From an uncultured Flammeovirgaceae bacterium (lineage in GTDB: Bacteria > Bacteroidota > Bacteroidia > Cytophagales > Cyclobacteriaceae): a DNA stretch of 40,315 nucleotides. Below the pieces are notes generated by a model that saw nothing but the letters and a program-made list of their open reading frames with translations, ran no database searches and was not told the origin of the DNA. The stretch spans positions 1-40,315 of the forward strand of contig CAKZYJ010000342.1 of the NCBI GenBank assembly GCA_937884755.1, written 5' to 3'. Below are positions 7,381 through 14,443 of the stretch, in pieces. Within the stretch, counting starts at the first letter, position 1; each line of letters opens with the position of its first letter. The translations under genes were made by a program, and so were the position numbers.

Positions 7381-8802
7381 ATGATACTTCATAAGCTTTC
7401 CTCTACTTTTTTGCTAGTATCTCTGAGTCTACTTTGTACCCACCCTCTTTCAGCGCAGTCAATTTCTATCCATGAAAACAATGGAGATCGTAAGATAGTG
7501 GTCGAGGAAGGTCGTAAGAAACTAACCATCCGCTCCGAAGGCACTTTCTCGTTGAGCGAGGATGATCGGAGCATCAATTCTATTTCTTCGGATGGCTATT
7601 TGGAGGTAGAAGAGAAAAGGCCAGGTACCGCTCGCAAACTGCTAATTGAGCCGAATGGTAACCAACTCAGCTACCGTTATCGTGAAGACGGCCGAACTAC
7701 CGAGTACGATGCCGAAGCTCAGGCTTGGTTTGCCGATTTGCTTACTACGTTGGTACGGAAAACAGGGCTAGGCGCTGAATCGCGGGTGGAACGTTTTTAT
7801 AGTCAATCGGGCACTGAGGGAGTGCTAGAAGAAATTGCTCGTCTTGAAGGAGACCACGTACAAACTATCTATTTCAAACTGCTATTGGATTACGACATTC
7901 CGTCGCGGGATATAGATGAAATTATTCGGGCTGTAGGGAGTACGATCAACTCCGATCACTACCGTACCGAAATTTTTAAGGAGCACCGCCAAGTACTATT
8001 GGCCGATGCCAGCAATGTAGACTCCTACCTATCAGCCATCAGCACCGTAGATTCCGATCATTACAAATCTGAGTTGATCAGTCTGGTGGTAGATCTTATT
8101 ATGTCTTCGTCCGATCAAAATAATTTACTGGCCCTGATTGCTACACTAGACTCCGATCACTATAAACACGAAGTTATCAGTCAGGTAGTTCGCCAACCTG
8201 TAAGTGAAGAGAATTTATCCTTTCTGGTAGAAAATCTGCTTCCTGAAATTGATTCGGATCATTATCGTAGCGAGGTAATTGATGAGTTACTAGAGCATCA
8301 AAATGATTGGTCTTCGGCTGCGCTAGATCACATTATGGAGGCTGTCGGGCAGATGGATTCCGATCACTATCAGGCTGAGAGTTTAAAGAGGCTTCTACGC
8401 ACCCAGCCGCAGGCTTCAAAAAATTACGACATCTTATACCGGGCCTTAGAAGAAATAGATTCCGATCACTACAAAAGTGAGGTAATGCATTCGCTAATAA
8501 AACAAGATCAGGTGGTGCCTTCATTAAATAGCTTCCTGCAGGGAACCCAGATGATGGGCAGCGATCATCACCGGGCGGGCGTACTGCGTTCGCTGGTAAG
8601 TGAAACCGATCTTACCCCCGATCAACTGGCAGAAGTTATCAACAGTGCCAGCGATATAAAAAGCGATCATTATCTGTCCGAATTTCTGTTAGAAGCCTGC
8701 CAGGAAAGTGATGATGAAAAAGTGACCGATGCCATTGCCCAAACGGCTAAGTCCATTTCATCCGATCACTACTACGGACGGGTAATGAAATGTTTGAATT
8801 AA
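7381..8802 (+). CDS. Exported protein of ten 34-residue SDHY repeats
   Basis: 473 residues from ATG 7381. I prefer this to an in-frame ATG at 7300 because it opens directly on a good signal peptide (MILHKLSSTFLLVSLSLL, then LSAQS). Residues about 25-150 form a mixed domain (KIVVEEGRKKLTIRSEGTFSL, EVEEKRPGTARKLLIEPNG, then DAEAQAWFADLL). From about 157 onward there are ten helical repeats. The core tetrad GDHV/SDHY/SDHH occurs at residues 157, 191, 225, 258, 292, 327, 361, 394, 428 and 461, a spacing of 33-35. Each core is followed by a helix such as YKSEVISQVV. The layout recalls the SDYE-type repeats seen in some BlaR1/M56-associated periplasmic proteins (a family memory, not a search result). 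No catalytic motif is visible. A scaffold or protein-binding solenoid is the inferred role. Confidence 0.8.
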   Translation: MILHKLSSTFLLVSLSLLCTHPLSAQSISIHENNGDRKIVVEEGRKKLTIRSEGTFSLSEDDRSINSISSDGYLEVEEKRPGTARKLLIEPNGNQLSYRYREDGRTTEYDAEAQAWFADLLTTLVRKTGLGAESRVERFYSQSGTEGVLEEIARLEGDHVQTIYFKLLLDYDIPSRDIDEIIRAVGSTINSDHYRTEIFKEHRQVLLADASNVDSYLSAISTVDSDHYKSELISLVVDLIMSSSDQNNLLALIATLDSDHYKHEVISQVVRQPVSEENLSFLVENLLPEIDSDHYRSEVIDELLEHQNDWSSAALDHIMEAVGQMDSDHYQAESLKRLLRTQPQASKNYDILYRALEEIDSDHYKSEVMHSLIKQDQVVPSLNSFLQGTQMMGSDHHRAGVLRSLVSETDLTPDQLAEVINSASDIKSDHYLSEFLLEACQESDDEKVTDAIAQTAKSISSDHYYGRVMKCLN

Positions 8803-8950
8803 TAAACATGCTCCTGTCCGACCCTTGTACCTTCTATTCTTTGAGCATTTTTATATTTATTGGTAGCATTCTTCTCGATTTGATTGAATAAAAAGTATCT
8901 TAAAAGAGCAGTACTTTACTACTTTAGGCTTTCATATTTTGGTCGAAACC

Positions 8951-9317
8951 CTACCTATTATCTAATTTTAGCAAGTCGCCAGGAGTTTCGCAGATTACTG
9001 CCCGATTCCTTGACAGGCCGATAGGTGTACGCATCCGTTCCGGATTGTATTTGATTACTCCTAGCCAGTCGGCCTCTTCCATTTTCACATCTTGGTATCT
9101 ATCCTGGTAAATATCCGAGCGGCGATCGACAATATCTTCCACTCCTACTCCTGGGTTATCTAGCAGTTGACCTATCTGCCGCTCGGTGAGGGGGGGTTTG
9201 AAATATCAACTTCGCTTACGTGCTGGGCAATTTGCTTGGCGTATAGGCTAAAACTTCCCGATTGCCCCGCTCATTGAAATTGTAAATAATAACTACTTCT
9301 TTCGGATTCTATTCCAT
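8951..9317 (-). pseudogene. Decayed ArsC/Spx-like (arsenate reductase family) gene
   Basis: The remnant of an ArsC-family thioredoxin-fold protein, readable only by changing frame. Reading from ATG 9317: codon 3 is TAG (9309-9311), followed by NPKEVVIIYNFNERGNREVLAY. At about 9241-9245 two extra bases, or one missing, shift the frame to AKQIAQHVSEVDISNPP. At a run of seven G on the plus strand (9190-9196), one base fewer than needed shifts it again to LTERQIGQLLDNPGVGVED, then IVDRRSDIYQDRYQDVKMEE, ADWLGVIKYNPERMRTPI and AVICETPGDLLKLDNR. The repaired protein is about 118 residues with an end typical of the family (RTPIGLSRNRAVICETP). No CX5R-type active-site cysteine is present at the N-terminus, as in many Spx/ArsC-like members of this phylum. 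Three independent lesions argue for a real pseudogene. Confidence 0.85.
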
Positions 9318-9346
9318 GATTTGTATAATTTTGAAGATTAAAAAGT

Positions 9347-9424
9347 TTTTGAAGGTTTCAAGTTTTGCAAGTTACAGCTTACGAGTTGTATAAATCAGAA
9401 CCTATAACTTGCAACTTGTAACCT
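9347..9424. repeat. CAAGTT-word inverted repeat
   Basis: The left arm carries CAAGTTTTGCAAGTTACAG and ACGAGTTGTA. The right arm carries TATAACTTGCAACTTGTAAC. TTGCAAGTTA and TAACTTGCAA are a perfect 10-bp inverted pair. It lies between the dead ArsC-like gene and the end of the phosphatase gene. It is a different word family from the GTGTT repeats. Confidence 0.6.
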
Positions 9425-9447
9425 GCTTTAGTCGGAAAAGGTTAGAT

Positions 9448-10107
9448 TTACCTTAGTTCAGGTTTACCCTCATAAATTATCGGAGGAATCTCCGACAGGT
9501 GCGACTGATCATTTTCCTTAACCAATTCAAAACGTTGCTCATTAGCGTGATAACGCAACAGATACAAACATAAATTGGCGTGGGCAAATTTATCCATGTA
9601 GCGTAGATCTTGGTCAAGCAGAAGGCACATGAAAATACGCATAGCCCGACCGTGCATGCAAATCAGTACGGTTTCTTCATCTGGCTGTGCTAAGATATGT
9701 TCTAACGCAGGCTTTTGCCGTTCTTGTACCATCAGTGGGCTTTCTCCCCCTTCAATGGCTACATCCAGTTTCCCCTTCTGCCATCCGTTGATAATTTCCT
9801 TGTAATAGGAATGCTCTTCGGTAGTAGGCACCTTTCCCTCCTTTACTCCCCAGTTAATCTCGTTCAGCCCTGAGAGCTGCGTAGTAGGAAGATCATCCTC
9901 TAAAAACTGGGCTACTGACTGAATACTTCGTTGCAAAGTAGAAGTATACACGTGGTCGAAGTTGGTGTCTGAATATGCCCGGTAGAATGCTTCGGCCTGT
10001 AACTTTCCTAGTTCATTTAGTGGAGCATCAATGCCGCTCCCCTGCACTACTCCTCTTCGGTTGTATTCTGTTTGACCGTGGCGTATTATGTAGATAGTTT
10101 TATTCAT
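9448..10107 (-). CDS. Histidine phosphatase family protein (phosphoglycerate-mutase fold)
   Basis: A cytosolic phosphatase of 219 residues. The phospho-acceptor is His10 in IIRHGQTEYNRRG. Arg60 (TSTLQRSIQSV), Glu83 (LNEINWG) and the second catalytic His152 (MHGRAMRIFMC) complete the usual set. The family acts on phosphorylated metabolites; the substrate cannot be told from the sequence. The length is normal for the branch that includes cofactor-dependent phosphoglycerate mutase-like and CobC-like phosphatases. It is divergent from the hotdog thioesterase gene across 65 bp. Confidence 0.92.
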   Translation of the reverse strand: MNKTIYIIRHGQTEYNRRGVVQGSGIDAPLNELGKLQAEAFYRAYSDTNFDHVYTSTLQRSIQSVAQFLEDDLPTTQLSGLNEINWGVKEGKVPTTEEHSYYKEIINGWQKGKLDVAIEGGESPLMVQERQKPALEHILAQPDEETVLICMHGRAMRIFMCLLLDQDLRYMDKFAHANLCLYLLRYHANEQRFELVKENDQSHLSEIPPIIYEGKPELR

Positions 10108-10172
10108 ATCTTTAGATTCGTATTTAGGGTTTAAAGTAGTAAGGAACTAAAAAAGTTATACGGAACAAAAAT

Positions 10173-10595
10173 ATGTCGTTGATTAGCCCCGATATTCCGC
10201 TAAAGAAGCTCAATGCCATGGGCAATGGTAATATGGTAGCGCACCTGGGTATAGAATTTACCGAAGTTCACCCCGACGGACTTTCGGCCAGAATGCCAGT
10301 TGACCATCGTACCCAGCAGCCAATGGGTTTGTTGCACGGCGGTGCTTCGGTAGTACTCGCCGAAACTATCGGAAGTGTTGCCTCGCATTTATGTGTTGAT
10401 ACTGAACAGTATTACTGCGTGGGGTTGGATATTAACGCTAACCATATTCGAGCGGTAACTAACGGGTATGTGCTGGGTACTGCCAAAGCTTTGCACGTAG
10501 GTCGGCGAACCCACGTGTGGGAAATTCGTATTGTAAATGAGAAACAACAGTTGGTATGTATAAGCCGCCTCACCATGGCGGTAGTAGAGAAGTAA
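10173..10595 (+). CDS. menI: Hotdog-fold thioesterase, probable DHNA-CoA thioesterase
   Basis: A 140-residue PaaI/YdiI-type hotdog thioesterase. The helix motif is QPMGLLHGGASVVLAETIGS (about 49-68), with the HGG turn at 55-57 and the catalytic acid Glu64. The strand GLDINANHIRAV and the end ISRLTMAVVE are typical. In menaquinone synthesis this enzyme hydrolyses 1,4-dihydroxy-2-naphthoyl-CoA. The assignment rests on the gene directly downstream, which is an isochorismate synthase (8-bp gap). Without that context it would only be called a PaaI-family thioesterase. Confidence 0.85.
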   Translation: MSLISPDIPLKKLNAMGNGNMVAHLGIEFTEVHPDGLSARMPVDHRTQQPMGLLHGGASVVLAETIGSVASHLCVDTEQYYCVGLDINANHIRAVTNGYVLGTAKALHVGRRTHVWEIRIVNEKQQLVCISRLTMAVVEK

Positions 10596-10603
10596 AGTTA
10601 ACC

Positions 10604-11833
10604 ATGAAGGAATTAGGGGAAATTGCGTCGCGGAAGATTGACTGGTCAGACTGTGCATTTGATACTGTCTTACGATCTTTTTTAACCACCGCTGTTCATC
10701 AACAGTTGCCGGTAGCTGCCTGGCGGTTACCCAATCAACAAACTCGTCATGTAATACTGGATATATCAGGACAGGCTTCCTGGGTAGATTGGCAGTTGGA
10801 AGAACTAGCTCCCGGATTTATTACCAGCCCTTTTTTAACCAATCAAACCCAATCGCCCTATATCCGGGCTGATATTTACTACCGCTCGGGAGAAGAGGAA
10901 TGGCAGGTAAACCCAACAGCCAATCTTCGACATTACTCTGAGATTCGTACCTCACTGCTTAAATATGTAAATCAAAGCTCACCAGCTCCGGTACATACTC
11001 CAGCTCATAGTGAGAAGTACTCAGATAGTAATCAGACTCAATTCAGCACGATAGTGGAGGAAGCGGTTCAGCAGATTGAGCAGGGAGCATTTAAGAAGGT
11101 GGTGCCTTCGCGCCGCAAATTAGTAGTTCTTCCGTCTAACTTTGATGTGGCTACCACTTTCCAACGGCTCTGCGAAGCCTATCCGGCAGCTTTTGTTTCG
11201 GTCTTTTCTATTCCTGGCGTCGGTACCTGGATGGGTGCTTCGCCTGAGATACTGGTCAGTACGTATCGGGCCGATCAACGACAAATGTTTCGTACTGTGG
11301 CGTTAGCCGGAACCCAACCGTTGGAAGGAAAGAATCCGTTAAAAAATGCCGCCTGGCGTCAGAAAGAAATTGAGGAGCAGGCGATGGTAAGTCGCTATAT
11401 TATCAACTGCTTCAAGAAGATTCGCCTACGCGAATTTGAAGAAGATGGGCCTAAAACCACAGCAGCCGGCAACTTACTTCACCTTCGCACTGATTTTACG
11501 GTAGATATGGACGCCACTAATTTTCCCGAGTTGGGTTCGGTTATGCTGAAGCTGCTCCATCCTACCTCCGCCGTTTGTGGTATGCCTAAAGAACCCGCTT
11601 TAGAATTTATTCGGCAAAAGGAGGGGTACGACCGTTCCTTTTTCAGTGGTTTCTTAGGCCCGGTAAATATTCAAAATGAAATCAGTCTATTTGTGAATCT
11701 CCGCTGTGTGCAGCTACTTGGTCAGCAAGCCGCTCTCTACGCCGGAGCCGGTATCACCATTGATTCGGAACCGGAAAAGGAATGGACTGAAACCGAAATC
11801 AAAATGCGTACCATTCAACAGTATTTGCAGTAA
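10604..11833 (+). CDS. menF: Isochorismate synthase
   Basis: Converts chorismate to isochorismate at the entry to menaquinone (or siderophore) synthesis. The chorismate-binding domain covers the C-terminal two thirds: FKKVVPSRRKLV, MGASPEILVS, RTVALAGTQPLEGKNPLK, LLHPTSAVCGMPKEPA, EGYDRSFFSGFLGPVN and YAGAGITIDSEPEKEWTETE. ATG 10604 is chosen over an in-frame ATG at 10556, which overlaps the thioesterase gene; 10604 lies 8 bp after that gene's stop and gives 409 residues, normal for the family. The menaquinone context (MenI partner, no siderophore genes) favours MenF over EntC. The remaining men genes are not in this window. Confidence 0.9.
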   Translation: MKELGEIASRKIDWSDCAFDTVLRSFLTTAVHQQLPVAAWRLPNQQTRHVILDISGQASWVDWQLEELAPGFITSPFLTNQTQSPYIRADIYYRSGEEEWQVNPTANLRHYSEIRTSLLKYVNQSSPAPVHTPAHSEKYSDSNQTQFSTIVEEAVQQIEQGAFKKVVPSRRKLVVLPSNFDVATTFQRLCEAYPAAFVSVFSIPGVGTWMGASPEILVSTYRADQRQMFRTVALAGTQPLEGKNPLKNAAWRQKEIEEQAMVSRYIINCFKKIRLREFEEDGPKTTAAGNLLHLRTDFTVDMDATNFPELGSVMLKLLHPTSAVCGMPKEPALEFIRQKEGYDRSFFSGFLGPVNIQNEISLFVNLRCVQLLGQQAALYAGAGITIDSEPEKEWTETEIKMRTIQQYLQ

Positions 11834-11858
11834 ACGGTAGCTTCAGTATCTCTCTGGT

Positions 11859-13217
11859 TTAGTTACCTCGGGCTACTATATCCTCAGGTTGTAGCTTACC
11901 CATGAAATAATCTAGAGCAGTTTTTTGAAAGATAAGCTGGTAATTTGCCTGGGCTTGAGTAGCCTGCGCTTCCACGTAAGAAGCATTCACTAGACTCAAA
12001 TCAATAATATTACTGACCCCTAGCCGAAAGCGCTCACGCTCAGCTTCCAGCGCTTGTTCAGCCGCTTTGAGTTGGGCTTCAGCCGCAATAATTCGCTGCT
12101 TAGTTGCCTTATATTCGGTAATGGCCGTTTGTAACTGCTCGAAGATGTTTCGCTTCAGATCTTCCATATCCAGCTCAGCGTTGTTCATCACCTGCTTATT
12201 GCGTTGTACGGCGGCATAGTTATCCAAATTAGAGAAGATAGGGATATTTAGATCTAGGCTGATCACACTCACCCGGTTAATATCAAATAACTGATCGGAA
12301 ACCGGGGCATCAAAGAGAGTAGAATACCGAGAGCCAATATAGTAACCAGCGCTCAATCGGGGTAGATAACCAGAACGGGCTACCTTCATCCCGTAGTAAC
12401 TTGTCTGAATAATATTCTCCTGCTGCTTAATATCGGGGCGGTTAGCTATCGCCTGATTATACGCTTCTTCAATGCTGACAATATCCGAAAGAATTTCCCA
12501 CTGGTTGATGTCTGGCTCAGCAAATGTCCAGTCTTTAAACGGATCAATCTGCAATATTCGGATTAACTGTACCTTGCTAATGGTAAGCGCGTTTTCAGCT
12601 TCTACAACTGTAAGGGCTGCCCGCTTAGTCTGAGCTTCCTGGTTATATAAATCGGCAATGTTAAACTGGGCACCGCTTTCAACGAAAGTTCGGGTACTTT
12701 CCAATAGTTCTTCCTGCTGCTCTAAATTAGCTTTCTGAATACGCAATAACTCCTGGTTAAGCAACACCTGCAAATACTGCTGTGATACATTGAAGGTAAC
12801 GTCCTGTTTGGTTTGGTTGATCAGGTTAAGTTGAGCCTCAGCATTCTCCCGCGATTGCCGCAGTTGATTAATATTTCTGAAGCCATTAAATAGCGTCATT
12901 GAAGCTCCTAGTCCACCATCCATCCGATTGTTAATTTCCTCGGTAAAATCTCCTGCGGTTTGATCAAATTGTCGGCCATAAACCCGTGAAGCACCCGCCT
13001 GAAATCCAACCGAAGGGGCAAACTGGGCATAGGCTTGAGATCGTTCAGCTTGGCTCACTTCCAGTAGGTTGCGTTGCTGCTGAATCTGAATATTTTCCCG
13101 TAGGGCAATACCCACTGCTTCTTCGTAGGTAAGCGTGCTGTCCTCTTGCGCCCATCCAACTAGGCTAAAGCAACTAAATGAAAGTGTTAATAATATATGT
13201 TTTATAGATGGTGTCAT
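11859..13217 (-). CDS. TolC family outer-membrane efflux protein
   Basis: An outer-membrane channel with a periplasmic alpha-barrel, the exit duct of tripartite exporters. From ATG 13217 it is 452 residues with a signal peptide (about 1-24, HILLTLSFSCFSLVGWAQ). Two OEP repeats follow: LTYEEAVGIALRENIQIQQQRN and the paired SIEEAYNQAIANRPDIKQQE, each with long coiled-coil helices. An in-frame ATG at 13256 would overlap the ATPase gene. At 13217 the start follows the ATPase stop with one base between (TAG-T-ATG), which points to translational coupling. It is second in a two-gene unit driven by the sigma-54-type promoter at 13994-14008. No adaptor or permease lies in this unit. Confidence 0.92.
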   Translation of the reverse strand: MTPSIKHILLTLSFSCFSLVGWAQEDSTLTYEEAVGIALRENIQIQQQRNLLEVSQAERSQAYAQFAPSVGFQAGASRVYGRQFDQTAGDFTEEINNRMDGGLGASMTLFNGFRNINQLRQSRENAEAQLNLINQTKQDVTFNVSQQYLQVLLNQELLRIQKANLEQQEELLESTRTFVESGAQFNIADLYNQEAQTKRAALTVVEAENALTISKVQLIRILQIDPFKDWTFAEPDINQWEILSDIVSIEEAYNQAIANRPDIKQQENIIQTSYYGMKVARSGYLPRLSAGYYIGSRYSTLFDAPVSDQLFDINRVSVISLDLNIPIFSNLDNYAAVQRNKQVMNNAELDMEDLKRNIFEQLQTAITEYKATKQRIIAAEAQLKAAEQALEAERERFRLGVSNIIDLSLVNASYVEAQATQAQANYQLIFQKTALDYFMGKLQPEDIVARGN

Positions 13218-13218
13218 A

Positions 13219-13914
13219 CTAGGCGCTTTGTTCTTCTTTCTGAATTTGTTCATCACTCTGAATAGCTCCGTCTACAATGTTGACAATACGGCTGCCGTAT
13301 TGAGCATTCTCTTCGGAGTGGGTTACCTGTATAATTGTCATACCTTCATCATTAAGCTGCTTAAACAGCTCCATTACCTGTCGGCCTTGTTCAGAATGAA
13401 GATTTCCGGTAGGCTCATCGGCTAACAATAGCTTAGGTCGTCCGGCAATAGCCCGAGCCACCCCTACTAACTGCTGCTGCCCGCCCGAGAGTTGCTCGGG
13501 AAAAAGGTCCTTCTTCGCTACCATCTGAAAACGGTCGAGTAGTTCCGCTACCCGCGCTTTACGTTCTTTTCCTTTCATGTTTTGGTACAACAGTGGGGTC
13601 TCAATATTTTCAAATACCGTTAGCTCATCAATTAGATGATAGGCCTGAAATACGTAGCCGATAGTATGCTTTTGCAGTTCGCTTCGCTGGCGTTCGCGAA
13701 GTTTATGTACGGGTTGGTCACGCAGGTAATACTCTCCGGCTGACGGAGGATCAAGTAGGCCAATAATGTTTAGTAGGGTAGATTTGCCCGCTCCGCTGGG
13801 TCCCATAATGGTCATAAATTCGCCTTCTTGTACTTCCAGATCCACGCCTTTCAGTATAAAGGTCTTTTTGAAGCGAGACTGAACGAACTTGTCAACATCA
13901 ATCAATTTGAGCAT
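13219..13914 (-). CDS. ABC transporter ATP-binding protein, MacB/LolD class
   Basis: A cytosolic ATPase of 231 residues that would power a MacB/LolD-type permease. Walker A is GPSGAGKST (38-46), the Q-loop GYVFQAYHLIDELTVFEN, the signature LSGGQQQ, Walker B KLLLADEP and the H-loop VTHSEEN. Two positions differ from the second ATPase in this window (18876-19565). The Arg after the signature is Leu (LSGGQQQLVGVARAI), and the D-loop Asp is His (GNLHSEQG rather than GNLDS). I recall this pair as a subfamily trait in Bacteroidota, so it need not mean loss of activity. It has no permease of its own nearby and is first in a unit with TolC. Confidence 0.93.
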   Translation of the reverse strand: MLKLIDVDKFVQSRFKKTFILKGVDLEVQEGEFMTIMGPSGAGKSTLLNIIGLLDPPSAGEYYLRDQPVHKLRERQRSELQKHTIGYVFQAYHLIDELTVFENIETPLLYQNMKGKERKARVAELLDRFQMVAKKDLFPEQLSGGQQQLVGVARAIAGRPKLLLADEPTGNLHSEQGRQVMELFKQLNDEGMTIIQVTHSEENAQYGSRIVNIVDGAIQSDEQIQKEEQSA

Positions 13915-13993
13915 AGTAGTATAATTATGAATGAGTCAGTTTTTATAAAATGAATTTGTACACTATACATTTCTCCATTTGGGTAATGATATG

Positions 13994-14008
13994 CCAACAA
14001 ATATGCCA
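13994..14008 (-). promoter_or_regulatory. Sigma-54 (-24/-12) promoter of the ATPase-TolC unit
   Basis: On the minus strand TGGCAT-ATTTG-TTGG fits TGGCAC-N5-TTGC with the required GG-N10-G spacing. It ends 79 bases upstream of the ATPase ATG. Two dyad sites lie 52 and 73 bp further upstream, the normal range for an NtrC-type activator. Confidence 0.7.
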
Positions 14009-14060
14009 AGCCCTAATTCAGCCGATATGCAAGGTTTTTGCCCGATTTGGGGGATTCTAC

Positions 14061-14097
14061 CGTCCGTTTTTGAAAAGTAGGTGTACGGTATCGTACA
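14061..14097 (-). promoter_or_regulatory. Paired activator sites upstream of the ATPase-TolC promoter
   Basis: The distal site 14082-14097 is a perfect match to TGTACG-N4-CGTACA; with its flanks it makes 7-bp arms GTGTACG/CGTACAC. The proximal site 14061-14076, read on the minus strand, is TTTTCA-AAAA-CGGACG, a weaker match. Starts are 21 bp apart, two helical turns. The same pair arrangement recurs upstream of 17521 and 30195. The inferred binder is the NtrC-type regulator at 15781-17178. Confidence 0.65.
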
Positions 14098-14181
14098 CAT
14101 AATTGGCTAATACGCTGATCAGTTAGCAATAGACGCTTGTTTCTATTTTTCAAACTATGTAATGAATTATACCGTTCTTGC

Positions 14182-14213
14182 ATTGAATTATTTTAAGCGA
14201 CATTTTACCTTTG
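14182..14213 (+). promoter_or_regulatory. Bacteroidota housekeeping-type promoter for the small lipoprotein
   Basis: ATTG (-33 element, 14182-14185), a 20-base spacer and TACCTTTG (14206-14213) match the TTG-N19-21-TAnnTTTG promoter of this phylum. Transcription would start about a dozen bases before the ATG at 14233. Confidence 0.6.
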
Positions 14214-14232
14214 AAGTAAAAAGTAAGGTGTT

Positions 14233-14391
14233 ATGAAGAGAAAATTTGCAATGATCGCCCTTAGCGGTATGATCTTCTCATTAACCGGTTGTTACACCCA
14301 GATGTGTCCCACGTATTCGGTAAAGCCCGAGAAGAAGCCCACTATCCAGACCGTACAACAGTTGGAAAATTCGCTAGAGAAAGCTTCTTAA
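14233..14391 (+). CDS. Small predicted lipoprotein, 52 residues
   Basis: MKRKFAMIALSGMIFSLTGC is a lipoprotein signal with lipobox LTGC and lipidated Cys20. The mature part is only 33 residues: YTQMCPTYSVKPEKKPTIQT, then a short acidic-amphipathic helix ending ENSLEKAS. A second Cys (MCPTYS) lies five residues after the lipidation site. It is supported by a phylum-type promoter just upstream and a terminator just downstream. It is divergent from the ATPase-TolC unit and convergent with the histidine kinase gene. I do not know a function; such small lipoproteins are common in Cytophagales-type genomes. Confidence 0.7.
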   Translation: MKRKFAMIALSGMIFSLTGCYTQMCPTYSVKPEKKPTIQTVQQLENSLEKAS

Positions 14392-14417
14392 GATTTGGAT
14401 AGAAAGCAGGAAGGAAT

Positions 14418-14443
14418 GAGCAGCCAAATGGTTGCTTTTTTTT
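14418..14443 (+). terminator. Terminator of the small lipoprotein gene
   Basis: GCAGCC-AAAT-GGTTGC forms a 6-bp stem (one G-U) followed by eight T. It starts 27 bases past the lipoprotein stop codon and runs into the stop codon of the convergent kinase gene. Confidence 0.75.

Noticed and set aside
10166-10173. TATTTTTG box (TAnnTTTG) on the minus strand upstream of the histidine phosphatase
   Set aside because: No -33 TTG element at the right distance, and the position overlaps the divergent start codon. Too weak alone.
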